Below, in pieces: positions 33,201 through 43,915 of a stretch of 64,000 nt of DNA (position 1 is the first letter of the stretch; each line of letters begins with the position of its first letter). The position numbers and the translations under genes are program-made. The DNA lies in NCBI GenBank assembly GCA_903813345.2, contig CAIIXF020000007.1, forward strand, positions 25,037,564-25,101,563. The letters run 5' to 3'. The stretch is from Owenia fusiformis (Eukaryota; Annelida; Polychaeta; Sabellida; Oweniidae). Under the pieces are notes generated by a model, which was not told the origin of the DNA, did not search any database, and worked only from the letters and a program-made list of their open reading frames with translations.

Positions 33201-36200
33201 ATGGCATCATGTCCTGCAGTCACTGCTATGGCAATATTCCTAGTGGCATCTATATGTGGTGTCATTGCTATGGCAACATCATACTGGATGGAGTTGGACA
33301 TAGCCGGAGCAGTGAAAGTACTAAACCACTGGGGTCTTTGGCAGAAATGTACTCAGAATTGGGGATGTAAATGGGTCTATGATAAGGATGTAAAAATTAA
33401 GGCTGGCTATGCAGGTGAAATATACTTTGTTGAATTTTGATAAAAAGTATATGTGAATTATGTACAGTTTGGACTATAAATAAATGAGTAGTTGATTTCC
33501 TATCACCATTTCCAAACATCTTTTACAGATGTAATATTAATTTATTAGAAAGGGTACAAAATGTTCATTAAATTTTGTATATGATAATCTAGTTCTGATA
33601 AATACAATAACTAGCATATTTCTGGAATAGTGGTCCTGACCAGAGTTTTGTTTAGGACCAACTTTTCACCTTATAGAGACCATATGTAGGCCTATTACAT
33701 TGCCACTGGAAAATGACATTGCAACTGGTCCATAGTTCACCAGAGTGTCTAAAATCCTGATAACATACCTAAATTGGTAAAAGTGAGTTATATTCTGGTA
33801 AAAGTATGCAGTCACCTAATACAGTATGTATGAATGTTTATTTTCTAGGTTGCGGTAATTTTCACATAAAATAGCACTTTTGGAGGACATGACAATCAAA
33901 AAATAAACCTGTCATAAGTATTGTTTTTTGTATTTTTTATTGAAGAAAAATCTATTTCTGATCATTTGACACAAAAATCCTGAAGTATTCGCATCTCTTA
34001 GTGTCTCATTCGGTCATCCAAAGTTTGACACCATCAGAATAACAGCTGCTATATGTCTCAAATTTATTGTATCCCATTTCCACAAGAATTGCACATTGTC
34101 ACTGGTAAGTTTCTGGAATGGAAGAAAAAGGTAGAATTAATAATATAAAAACTGAAAATATTGGAATTTAAATATCTTTTCACAAAAAATCACTTTTTTT
34201 GATTATCTTATAAATTTTTATTCCACTTAGTGATGGTTTATTTATTCTCTAGTTCATCTTACTTAAGTTAGAGTGACAAAGATATTAATTTCTTGTACAG
34301 AAAACAGTCTTTAATCAATGAAGTAACATTTCCTTGTCTTAAACAAGCAGGTATGATGATGCTTACAGTTTGTTACACAGGTAGGTGATATTACGGATGC
34401 TACATAAAAATGTACAATGATACCCTTTTCATTTTGAAGTGTGGAGCTCTCAATGCTGTTTTATGGCTGGCATATTTAATCTGAAATTGTTAAATAATAA
34501 GTTACAAGAGACTTAAAATATTTTTTTGTCAGGTACAAATATGAAATGCATAATTATACAAAAAATTCAAAAAAGATGCTCAAGCAAGAATACTTTTGTG
34601 GAACATTTATATATTGACTGTCTAAAAGAAGAGAATATAGTAGTATCCTGTTACTTGAACATTGTTTAGTGATAGAAAATATAAAACAACTGTGTAGATT
34701 GCAAGTGTTTAATCTTATATACATTCAAAATAGAATAGAAAAAATTACGGATGCTACAATTAGTAAAGAATATAAACATATGAACTCACATTGGTTAGGA
34801 ATTGTAAGTTTCCATAAACTAGTAACTGCATCTACTTGTTCTTCTTGTCATGTATCTTCATAATCAGATATTAGGATATCTGCAATATATAGACATATGA
34901 TACACTTCAGTGAATAGGTATTTCATATAATTATACTTCTCTAGAGGTGAAATTAACAAAGTCAGCTCGTGAGAAAAAATAAAATTATCAATTGGAAATA
35001 TCTAGTTATATGTAAAATGTTTTATAATATTTAATACTAATAGATAATAGTAAAAATAATATCTTATAAATATGATATTCAAATGCTACAATTTAGAATT
35101 ATAAAAACATTAAGTATTTATGCCTACCTCTTATTCCACTAGTACTTAATATTATGATGTCTGATGGTAAAATGTCAGTTCATGTATTGGTAAAGTATTG
35201 ATTGCATACACATTATTCACCCTAGCTTCCACAAATAAAAACAAAACAATATGGTTCCAATTGAAAATATAATGACATGTAGCATCTATTTTGTTTTCAT
35301 TCCATTAATCTACAGTAAAAGGAATGCTATATGTAAAAAATGAAAAATTGTGATGCGTAAAAATGAAATGTCTTTTAATAATACTTAATGCAGTCAATTG
35401 TTGTTGAGGACAAACAGTAACATCTTATAACATAAGTTTGCAATGTTTAGTGTTGCAGTTGAACAATTATCTTATTTAACTTTACAGTCTTTTGTGGCTG
35501 CAGTTGAACAGTAACATCTTACTCTAAGTTAGCAACTTTAACTGTTGCAATTCTATAGTTTATCAACAATATTGTCTTGTGCTATCACAAGACAAAATCG
35601 TGTTTAATAACTAGCAATACCAATGTTACCACCATCTTACCCGGTCCTTAGTACTCGCAATCCTTGATTATTGATACACTTATTTGGAAGGTTATTTGAG
35701 CTTACCCGTTGGTATTGATACACTTATCTGTGTTTTTAGGCCCGAATACTGAGGTTTATTTTTTTAATTATTGAGTCTTATTCTATTGCATTAATATGTA
35801 GTTGACTTTGTAACTACGGACGTGATATGATAGGTCTATTACATAATATGTATATATAAATATCGTGATGATTAATGAATCTAGATGAAGAGTAATCATT
35901 AAAACAAACTTAGACGACATTTAATATTTAAAGAAAAATAATTTGATAGATAACTTATGCATGTATAAGTCTCTTAGTAAAAAATTTAAGGGAAACGGGT
36001 TTCGTGATTTAACAGAGGACAGCAAGGTATTAATGTTGTTGTCTACGATCCCGGTTCACGCTATTTATTTACAGTTTGTAGATTAAAGATCCTTATTTAA
36101 AGACAACGTCGTCTTTATGAATTATTTAAGACATCAGTAGTCACAGAAATTGATTATCCGAAGAGGATACCGAGTTCTGACCAGCAGACGAACAATTGCA

Positions 36201-39200
36201 GACATGGGTTAAGTTTGTTTATTTAACAGTTAGATTTGTTGACTTACTGATCCGTATTGTAATCTCTGGGAAGACGTTATTTTTATTTATTCTATACTTT
36301 GTATTTGCGTCCAATGTAATAAAGTTGATACTTTTATGAACAAGAATTTCATTTTCATGGCCATTTTGTATGCCTTTTATTTCCACACCATGTTTTGATT
36401 TTGCCTCGATGTTATTGTGTCATAGTGTTTTTGCTGTAAAATTCAAGAAATGTCAACTTTTTAATTAAGGAATGTTGGTTACTCTCTTGTGGTAAATCAA
36501 ATTGTTGATGATGTCAACGGATCATGAGATAACACATTGCCCGGGGAAAGATATCAATATCAGTTGTATATCGTATATAAAAATAAATATTATAGTAGAT
36601 GCTAATTGTTTGCTCTGAAATAATGTGACTAATGACTATTCCAGCGAATCAGGTAGATATTTCAACGGTTTTCGCGTAATGAAAGAATTTAGTTTTCGTT
36701 TCTATTAATTTGACAAGTAGGGTCGTTGATAAACACATATAACTGTAAAAGTATTTATTGGAAGTACTTGTTTTAACAGTCTTTTTGCTTCTCTTTTTGT
36801 CTCTCGACAGGCATAGGCGTAGCCAGGGGGGGTGGGTTGCGGTGCATAACCAATAAAATAGAACCTTTTTATTGGAGTTTTTGGTAGACTTTCTCTTGCT
36901 TTTTTCTTGAACCTTCTCTCATTTCTTTCAGTTCCAAATGGGTTTTCTTGTTTTTTTTGCTCTAATTTTATACGCATCCTCCAACGTTGTACCCTAGATA
37001 CTTCCGCCTTTTTTTCAGTCTGTCTTGCAGTCTCTGCTTTCTGTTTTTAGCTTTTTGTTCTTTTCTTTTCTTCTCTGCCATTATCTTTTTACCTGCAGAA
37101 ATCCTTTTGTCTTTTTCTGAATCTCTTTCCACATTTTTCTTCTTTTTTCTATAAGCACGCATTCGTTCTCTTTGTTTCTCCTTCATTGCTTCGTGTAAAG
37201 GTTGATTTTTCATACATCTTTTTTTCAGCTCTTTTCTTGCTTTTTGATTTCTTTTACGATCAACTTCTTTTACCTTTTCATATTTAGATTTGTCTTGTTT
37301 TAATTTCTCTCGATATTTTCTCACATTTTCTCTGTTTTTCTCTGCTGAAAGTCCCATTTTGTCCTATGTTGCTCTTAGTCTTGATCTATTGGTTTCATAA
37401 GTTCACTTCTGAAGTCAGACTTTGTTTTTTTACATTATATAATATAAACAAAATATGTAGCATCCGTAATATAGTGTGTTTGATGTTATTAAAGAAATAG
37501 TGTCCAATTTTTTTATTGTGCCAGTTTAATTTTAATTGAATGAATGATTCCTGAAATAAAAATGTTCATCCTTTCCATAGTTTGATATGAGAAGTTTAAA
37601 AAAGAAAAATATGGTTTTGGTTCTTTGTCAACTCTCATAATTAAATACCCCTTCTGTTCCTAAGGATATCAAGTAATTCTAGTCTGTATCAATCAATGTT
37701 GCAATATGACATGTTTCATAATACTGAAGGGTTGTGTTTATTTCTCTTTAACTGGGAATAAAGGACATTACGGATGCTACATTGTCTATTACGGATGCTA
37801 CACAACCTAGATCAGCTCAGGACTCTGAAAAGGAAAAAACACAGAATATTTAAATATGCTATTTTCTTGAGGGCGGGGTATTTGTTAAATCTAGAACAAT
37901 AAAAATTAAAAATATTTCTCAGTTAACATGTAATTTAGTTTTTTCTACAGATTACGGATGCTACACTTTTTTGTCTCTTAGATATATTTAGACTTTAAAT
38001 AATAATATTTCTGTTTATTTGAAAGATTTACATGTTTTCATATTTTATTTGCTTATAACTATCAAAAGGCTTTATTAAAACACAAAAATAAAGAAATAAA
38101 AATATATATTTTACCTGTTAGTTGATGAATCAAAAATGTTAGTGCTGAAAATTCAGAAAGTCGTAACGGAGGTAGGCTTATCTAAAAATGCTATAACTTT
38201 TCTGTTGTTCGATGTTATTTGTTGAAATAAACGGCAAAATAAAGGAAACTGAAAATACTAAAATAAACATATAACTTTTATATATAAGTTTATTCAGTTT
38301 TTTCTCAAAACTTATTCTAAAATAGCTTATTTTAAAATGTCCGTTCGTAACGCTGAAAAAAGAGAGAATTTGACTCTTATTAATGCCATATACAATTTAA
38401 TATGGGTTCCCATAGTTCTAAATGTGTTTGATTATGTAGAGTATACCCCAATGTAACATATTATAACTCCAACACCAACATATACCTCTTATTTATTAAT
38501 TTACAGACCTGTAACATCATTTTTCTCAAAAGTGCTATTTTATGTGAAAATTACCGTTGGTTTCAAGCAGTCCAAGGGTTGTACACAGTAGGGCTTGTCT
38601 TTGGCATATGTGCAGCAATAGGCTCTATGGTTAACCTGTGTTCTGGGGGAATCACAAGATGCTGTACAAACTTTACTGCAACATTAGCCTTTATAAGCTG
38701 TGAGTATTTACAGTTTTACACGCTTTACTGTAACATTAGCCTTTATAAGCTGTGAGTATTTACAGTTTTACACGCTTTACTGTAACATTAGCCTTTATAA
38801 GCTGTGAGTATTTACACGCATTACACGCTTTACTGTAACATTAGCTTTTATAAGCTGTGAGTATTTACACGCATTACACGCTTTACTGTAACATTAGCCT
38901 TTATAAGCTGTGAGTATTTACACGCTTTACTGTAACATTGGCTTTAAACATGAATAAGTAGAGGTACAGATATTGGATAAAATATAATACAATCAGTGCC
39001 TCTGACTGCTGACCATGTCATTGAGTTGAACTAATTTTTGATATTTGAATTGTGTTGAATGAATGACAAATAAATCCTATAATCCAAATTAAAACAAAGC
39101 AAAATATGATATGACAAAATACAATAATAACTTGTTATTTTTCAGTTCTATCAATGGCAGCAAGTCTTGCCCTGTTTGGAGTAAAGTACCATGATATCTA

Positions 39201-39354
39201 CGGGGACATCCCTCAAGCACCCTACCAGTTGAGCTGGTCTTTCTACTTTGCTGTATCAGCCACCTTGTTAGAGATCTTAGCTATGGTGCTGTATCTTTGT
39301 GTAGGCTGTTGTAATATGGGAGGAAGTGGTGTACGAAGCTACCAAAGAATCTAG
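33201..39354 (+). CDS. Claudin/PMP22-like four-transmembrane protein, transposon in exon 2
   Basis: Coding exons 33201-33414, 38568-38699 and 39146-39354; 555 bases, 184 aa, phase-consistent. A 5' UTR acceptor (TTTTTACAG) lies at 33185, and ATG at 33201 is the first after it. TM1 spans about residues 8-27. The first extracellular loop carries W29, the GLW at 45-47, C50 and C56, the W-GLW-C-C signature of claudins and PMP22/EMP relatives. TM2 starts in exon 2 (LYTVGLVFGICAAIG), TM3 crosses the exon 2/3 junction and TM4 is near the end (FAVSATLLEILAMVLYL). The tail is short, Gly/Ser/Arg, without an obvious YV PDZ ligand. By family it acts in cell junctions or membrane organisation; the subfamily is not assignable. 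A 4.7 kb transposon at 33853-38556 separates the original acceptor (33847-33848) plus four exon bases from the rest of exon 2. The drawn acceptor at 38567 is therefore a model; if unused, this allele is broken. Confidence 0.82.
34390..37965. repeat. Six subterminal ATTACGGATGCTACA motifs
   Basis: Exact 15-mers at 34390-34404, 34744-34758, 37767-37781, 37788-37802 and 37951-37965 (+), and 37456-37470 (-). They are clustered within about 0.5-1.1 kb of the two ends of the 4.7 kb transposon and absent from its middle. Confidence 0.9.
36968..37357 (-). CDS. Lys/Arg-rich coiled-coil ORF inside the transposon
   Basis: A 129-codon frame starting MGLSAEKNRENVRKYREKLK, highly basic and predicted helical throughout, with repeated RKYREKL, DRKRNQK and KEKQRERMRAYRKKKK segments. 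An adjacent frame at 36705-36977 continues the basic character in another frame, so a frameshift or splice may join them. Similar basic RRYREKLK proteins accompany DNA transposons in other invertebrates, as I recall, but I cannot name the family. It is likely element-encoded and possibly DNA-binding; function unknown. Confidence 0.45.
   Translation of the reverse strand: MGLSAEKNRENVRKYREKLKQDKSKYEKVKEVDRKRNQKARKELKKRCMKNQPLHEAMKEKQRERMRAYRKKKKNVERDSEKDKRISAGKKIMAEKKRKEQKAKNRKQRLQDRLKKRRKYLGYNVGGCV
38671..38935 (+). repeat. 52-53 bp tandem repeat of exon 3' end plus 5' splice site
   Basis: The last ~29 exon bases (CTTTACTGCAACATTAGCCT then TTATAAGCT) and the donor GTGAGTATTTAC are repeated in tandem. 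Donor GTs fall at 38700 (the real one), 38752, 38804, 38857 and 38910, and a truncated copy follows. Copies differ from the exon by one consistent C-to-T change, so they are recent. Using a downstream donor would insert in-frame stops. Confidence 0.92.
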
Positions 39355-42300
39355 TCAGGGGAAAACAACTTTTTGTGCCCCCTCCCACCAAGACTCTTAA
39401 TCTGTAGTTGTAAAAAAGGTCACCAGTTCTTTACATGATATTGATAGTGGACAGGGAAAATATCGAGAGACCACAATTTACCCATAAGACTTGTTAATAG
39501 ATAGAGGAATATCCAAAATATATCTTGATATATTCACCATTTTGCACAAACCGTGAGTTAAGTGCCTTGTTTCAAAAACATAATGAGGCAAACATCAACC
39601 CTTTCCTTTAGAAGAAACAATGTAAGTTTTGATATAGAGTTCAGTTTGAATTTCGAAAGCCTTGTCACCTCTTTTGGAGGATTTAATTCTTGCTTAATGT
39701 CAATCAGTTGCACTTCAACAACTTACTACTGTACCAAACCTAGCATATCTTGAAATTGCTGATAATTTTTAAGTTATGTGTTAGGGTTATTTGATTATAC
39801 ATGTATGTAATGACAAGATCATGATTCATGTTTGAAATTGACTGCTTTTTGTGCAGTTTAAGAAATGCAACATTTAAATTGCAATTGTTACGATAATGAA
39901 AATACATGTATGTGTGTGAATTATGAAATATTTTTTAAATTGCCAAACTTGTAATGTTAGTACAGGATGTACATGTATTACTGTTGTTTTTAAAGATTAG
40001 TTTATTAGTATATGTAAAATTCGCCATAAAAGTTTAGAATCAAGATTCCAATCAAATTGGCATGGATTTCTAGCTATGTTTAAAAATGTCATGACATCTC
40101 ATATTTTTATTATTATAAGTTTATAGTGAAATAGTTTTTACATGTTTCATGTGCATCTCAGTATTTTTACACCTGAAAATATATTTGGCACTGTTGTATA
40201 GTACAGTAGTTGCACTTTTTGTTGGAAGTAGATCTACTGTTGTATAGTACTAGCACTGTTGTATTATTGAATTATTGTACAGTTGTAGGACCAGGTTGTA
40301 CCAGGTTGGTTGTAATGTATGTTCTCGGTTGTTCATTTATAATATAGACTAGCTTTTATACTTCATGTACTATTCTATGCCATTTACATTTATGTTGCAA
40401 TATAATCTATAGCGAAAAAAAATTATCATGTAGTTTGTTATTGTGAGGGCACATGGAGATGTTGTAGCATCATAAAAGACGGAGAAAATCCAAGTGAATA
40501 TAATTTATTATCTCTTTAAAAATTGCATGAGAGCCAACAAAAAGTTCTAAAAAGCAAGCCCAATGTCCTATTTAAGAACCCCTGTAAAACTATTGAAAAT
40601 TGATTCTAGCAATACCCACATGAATTTACTTGTTGAGACTTCTGAGAAAATGAGGATTTCAGTAATATTCCCCAAAACCCTTTTCCCATACTTGATGAAT
40701 ACAAAACAAACATACATTTTGTTTTCCTATTATATATTTTATTGTTTTTGTTTACACAATTCTCTATAAAAGCAAAAACACATCCTAAAATATTGGATAA
40801 CCCCAAAATAAAAATAATTGGAATTCAATGATAACACATGTATATAATTATGACTGATGGCATAGTTAAAAATTAAAAAATACATAACAATTAAACAACA
40901 TCAAATTAATAATATTTTCTAAGATGTGGCATATATGTACAGCGATAACAAACTATGATTTCCCTTTGGGGACCAACCATGACATTCTGGGGAACTTAAC
41001 TTGCCCTAGAAAAAGGTATTTGGCCAAAAATATCCAATATCCAGTACACTCATGTCAGGTTTCTAGTGAAAAGGCAAGATTTTCAGGATGAAAGTCAGGT
41101 TTTAGGTAGTTTCTAGCTAAGTCAGTCCCCCAAATCGAATGGCCTCTCCCACATTCTAACATTTAAAGCACTGTCACAAAATACAAATCCTAATATAACA
41201 GACTAGTATGACGAGCACTTGTGTGTTAAAGATTATGTTAAAATGCATCCATTTGTGTTGTAGAACCACAAGGCATTAATATGCAAAATGTCACCACCTG
41301 GCATTTGCTAAAGTCATATGGTGTATGGAGACAATAATTTTGACAAAACTCACACAAATACTAGTCCATTTATGTATCACCCCTTCCCTATTGGACAATT
41401 TGGCAAAAACATTATTAAATCATAGGTCCTGGGATGATAGATCGAAAACTTGCAAAAACATAATTTGAAAAGAAAGCTCAATCTGATTTTGTGCTCGTCT
41501 CAAAAACCAAAAATACAGGTACCCCTTCATGGTGCCATTTGGTGATAGATTTTCAGGAAAACTTTGAATTTGAATCTGCCCACCTTAATTTAGAAATTCA
41601 GGCACATTTCTCGCCTCTGAAATCAGGTTTTGACAATAAACAGGAGAACATAGCCAAGATTGGTTACCTTCTCAAATTTGGTATATTTGCAAGATGAACA
41701 CCTCTATCTTTTAAACTCTACATTTTAATTGGATCACAAACAAGACAAACTCAACTTACAAAGTTTTTAACTTTCATTGTTTTTTTTTGATTTATTAAAA
41801 TCGTGAGTATTATAATGGCAGTATAAAGCCTACCTCTACACATGCCCATATTGTAGTTTTCATGTTCAGGCTTAACAAATGTACCATTATGCTATACATA
41901 ATATATTACCTGGTTAAGCTGCTCTGTTCATATGATATAACACAATATCTGTAACAAATTCTTTATATGACCTAGCAATATTTGGATGGATACACAACAA
42001 TTCAAATATACATCAAGCAAGCATAAAATCTTTTATGTCTTATACCGTAGTGTATCATAGCTCATTTGACAGGCTTGCTTTAAATGGGTTTTCCTCAATA
42101 AAATAAAATTTTACAACAAAATACTTAAATGACCAGTTGAGAAAAGTTTCTATGCTACATTTATCTTCACATATTCCATTGCACCGTAATTCTATTCCAT
42201 TCTCACATTTTCTATTTCTACCTCCCATTCGGAAAGCACACTGGCAAATAAGGAATACCAAAATTCAAAGATCAATTAATTCTACAATCCCTACACTTTT

Positions 42301-43171
42301 TCACTTAAAACTACTCTCCAAGTAAATATTTTCATAGATGCCCTAAAAAGACTGTACAAAGACCTCTCCCACCCCAACTCATCCCTGCATTATCTTTGGG
42401 TTGATCACCACATGGATGAGGGGGGATGGGCAGAGATCTTGTAGTTTCTTGCACCTAAAATGGCACTTTTACCATATAATCTCTCTTTAAAATACTGACT
42501 TATTTTTCGCTAAGCTACATAAGTAATATCTGAAGCATCCATATATAGACATTGTAACCAAAATAACCATGACAAGTCTAATAGTTCAATGCCTCACTTT
42601 GATATATTTTTTAGTCCCAAAGAATGGACTTTTATTTGAATCATGAATCTATAGCATATCACACTATACATCTATACCTGTGCAAGGATGTATTGTATAT
42701 GTCTTCTCATAGTTCAATATTATAAACATCCTCCGATCACAGGGCTTCAAAATCCATCTTTTTACCCCCTGCGATAAGCAGTGACCATTTCACCGATTGA
42801 GAACTCGCAATCTGATTAGCTGTTGCAACACTTCGATAGTAAACATGTATTAGTCATTGCGCATAATTAGATCACATGATTCAGTTAAATCGGTCGCTCC
42901 CAAATTGGTTATAGCAGGGGGAAGAAGGAGGTACAAATTCTGGACACCTGCTTAGGAGGATGTATTATAAATAGACCTAGGGTAATTTCACACTCAGTTC
43001 TAGAGTTTTTTTCTCAGTCTGGTGCAAAACTCCATGAAAAATCACATTGTGATTAAATGGACAACAATTATTAGATAACATGTCTTAAATTGTCTTATCT
43101 TTAAAAGGAACATTTCAGACTTTAATTGGTTCACATTATTGGCACACCTTGTGTGAATTTACAATATTTTG

Positions 43172-43353
43172 TTCGGGCGAACCCCCCCCCCCCCCCTGGC
43201 CAAATATTCTTTCAAAATCATGCAGTTTTTCACCATTTTGAGCACTTCTCAAGTGATTTTAGCCATATTTGGGCCTAAATTGTCAAATGTGAACCCCCCC
43301 TGGAAATTTTTGAAAACTGAACCCCCCCTTGGCAAATCCTGGCTACGGGCTTG
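43172..43353. mobile_element. CAGGCCCGTAGCCAG-family MITE, left end degraded
   Basis: The right end GGCTACGGGCTTG and the interior (TTTCAAAATCATGCAGTTTT, CACTTCTCAAGTGATTTTAG, C-runs) align with the copy at 52060-52244 in the same orientation. A C14-17 run marks the left side. Confidence 0.7.
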
Positions 43354-43575
43354 TGTATGAACATGTAAGTTCCCCATTTTTAACTTTACATATTGTATAC
43401 AAGTTATAAATTGTGTAAATAGTTTAATAATTTCATTATTATGCTTTATCTTATTCAGCACCATATTAAATCACCATACTTTAAAATGTAATATCCCAAA
43501 CTCCCATGCGTAGCATTATTTTGATTAATGAGTTAATAAAATTCCAATTAATTTTAAATTTTCTCTGTACATGTT

Positions 43576-43812
43576 CAGTAAAACCTGTCTAATCTGAACA
43601 GCACTGAGCAAGCAAAAGTGCCCTGATTACTTAGCAGTTCATATTTCAAGATTTCTTAATATATGTGCCACTGGTAAATAAAACAAATGGAACAGAGAAA
43701 AATTAAATTCAGCATATATAAAATACTTTATACCCTTGCTGTATGGATGAAAAAGTGTTCACAGAGAAAAGTGTTTGAACTTGAGACGTGTTCAGATATA
43801 CAGGTTTTTCTG
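43576..43812. mobile_element. Pogo/Tigger-like MITE remnant
   Basis: CAGTAAAACCTGTCTAATCT at the left and TTCAGATATACAGGTTTTTCTG at the right match the ends of the copies at 47375-47532 and 51394-51557. Confidence 0.6.
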
Positions 43813-43915
43813 AACTATATTTTTAACATCATGACCTAGATTTAAACTATGTCCTCCATTGTCTCTATGACATCAATATGTCACCATCATGTCTTGTTCT
43901 TATGACCTCTTGTCA

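Larger units (their letters stand above)
33853..38556. mobile_element. 4.7 kb DNA transposon inserted in claudin-like exon 2
   Basis: Perfect inverted ends of about 30 bp: CGGTAATTTTCACATAAAAT then AGCACTTTTG at 33853, with the inverse complement ending at 38556. TTG flanks both sides (33850-33852 and 38557-38559), a likely 3-bp target duplication. Six copies of ATTACGGATGCTACA lie subterminally on both sides, as in elements whose transposase binds subterminal repeats. A Lys/Arg-rich frame lies inside on the minus strand. No clear DDE transposase is seen; the superfamily is unassigned. Confidence 0.82.
39355..43915. other. Convergent intergenic region, claudin-like / VPS13
   Basis: AT-rich sequence following the claudin-like stop, presumably including its 3' UTR. 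It holds a MITE at about 43172-43353, a pogo-like remnant at 43576-43812 and a dispersed repeat near 41268-41310. AATAAAA near 40806 is one candidate poly(A) signal. Open frames at 39562-39753, 40563-40806, 41491-41697 and 42055-42325 show no known domain. Confidence 0.5.
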
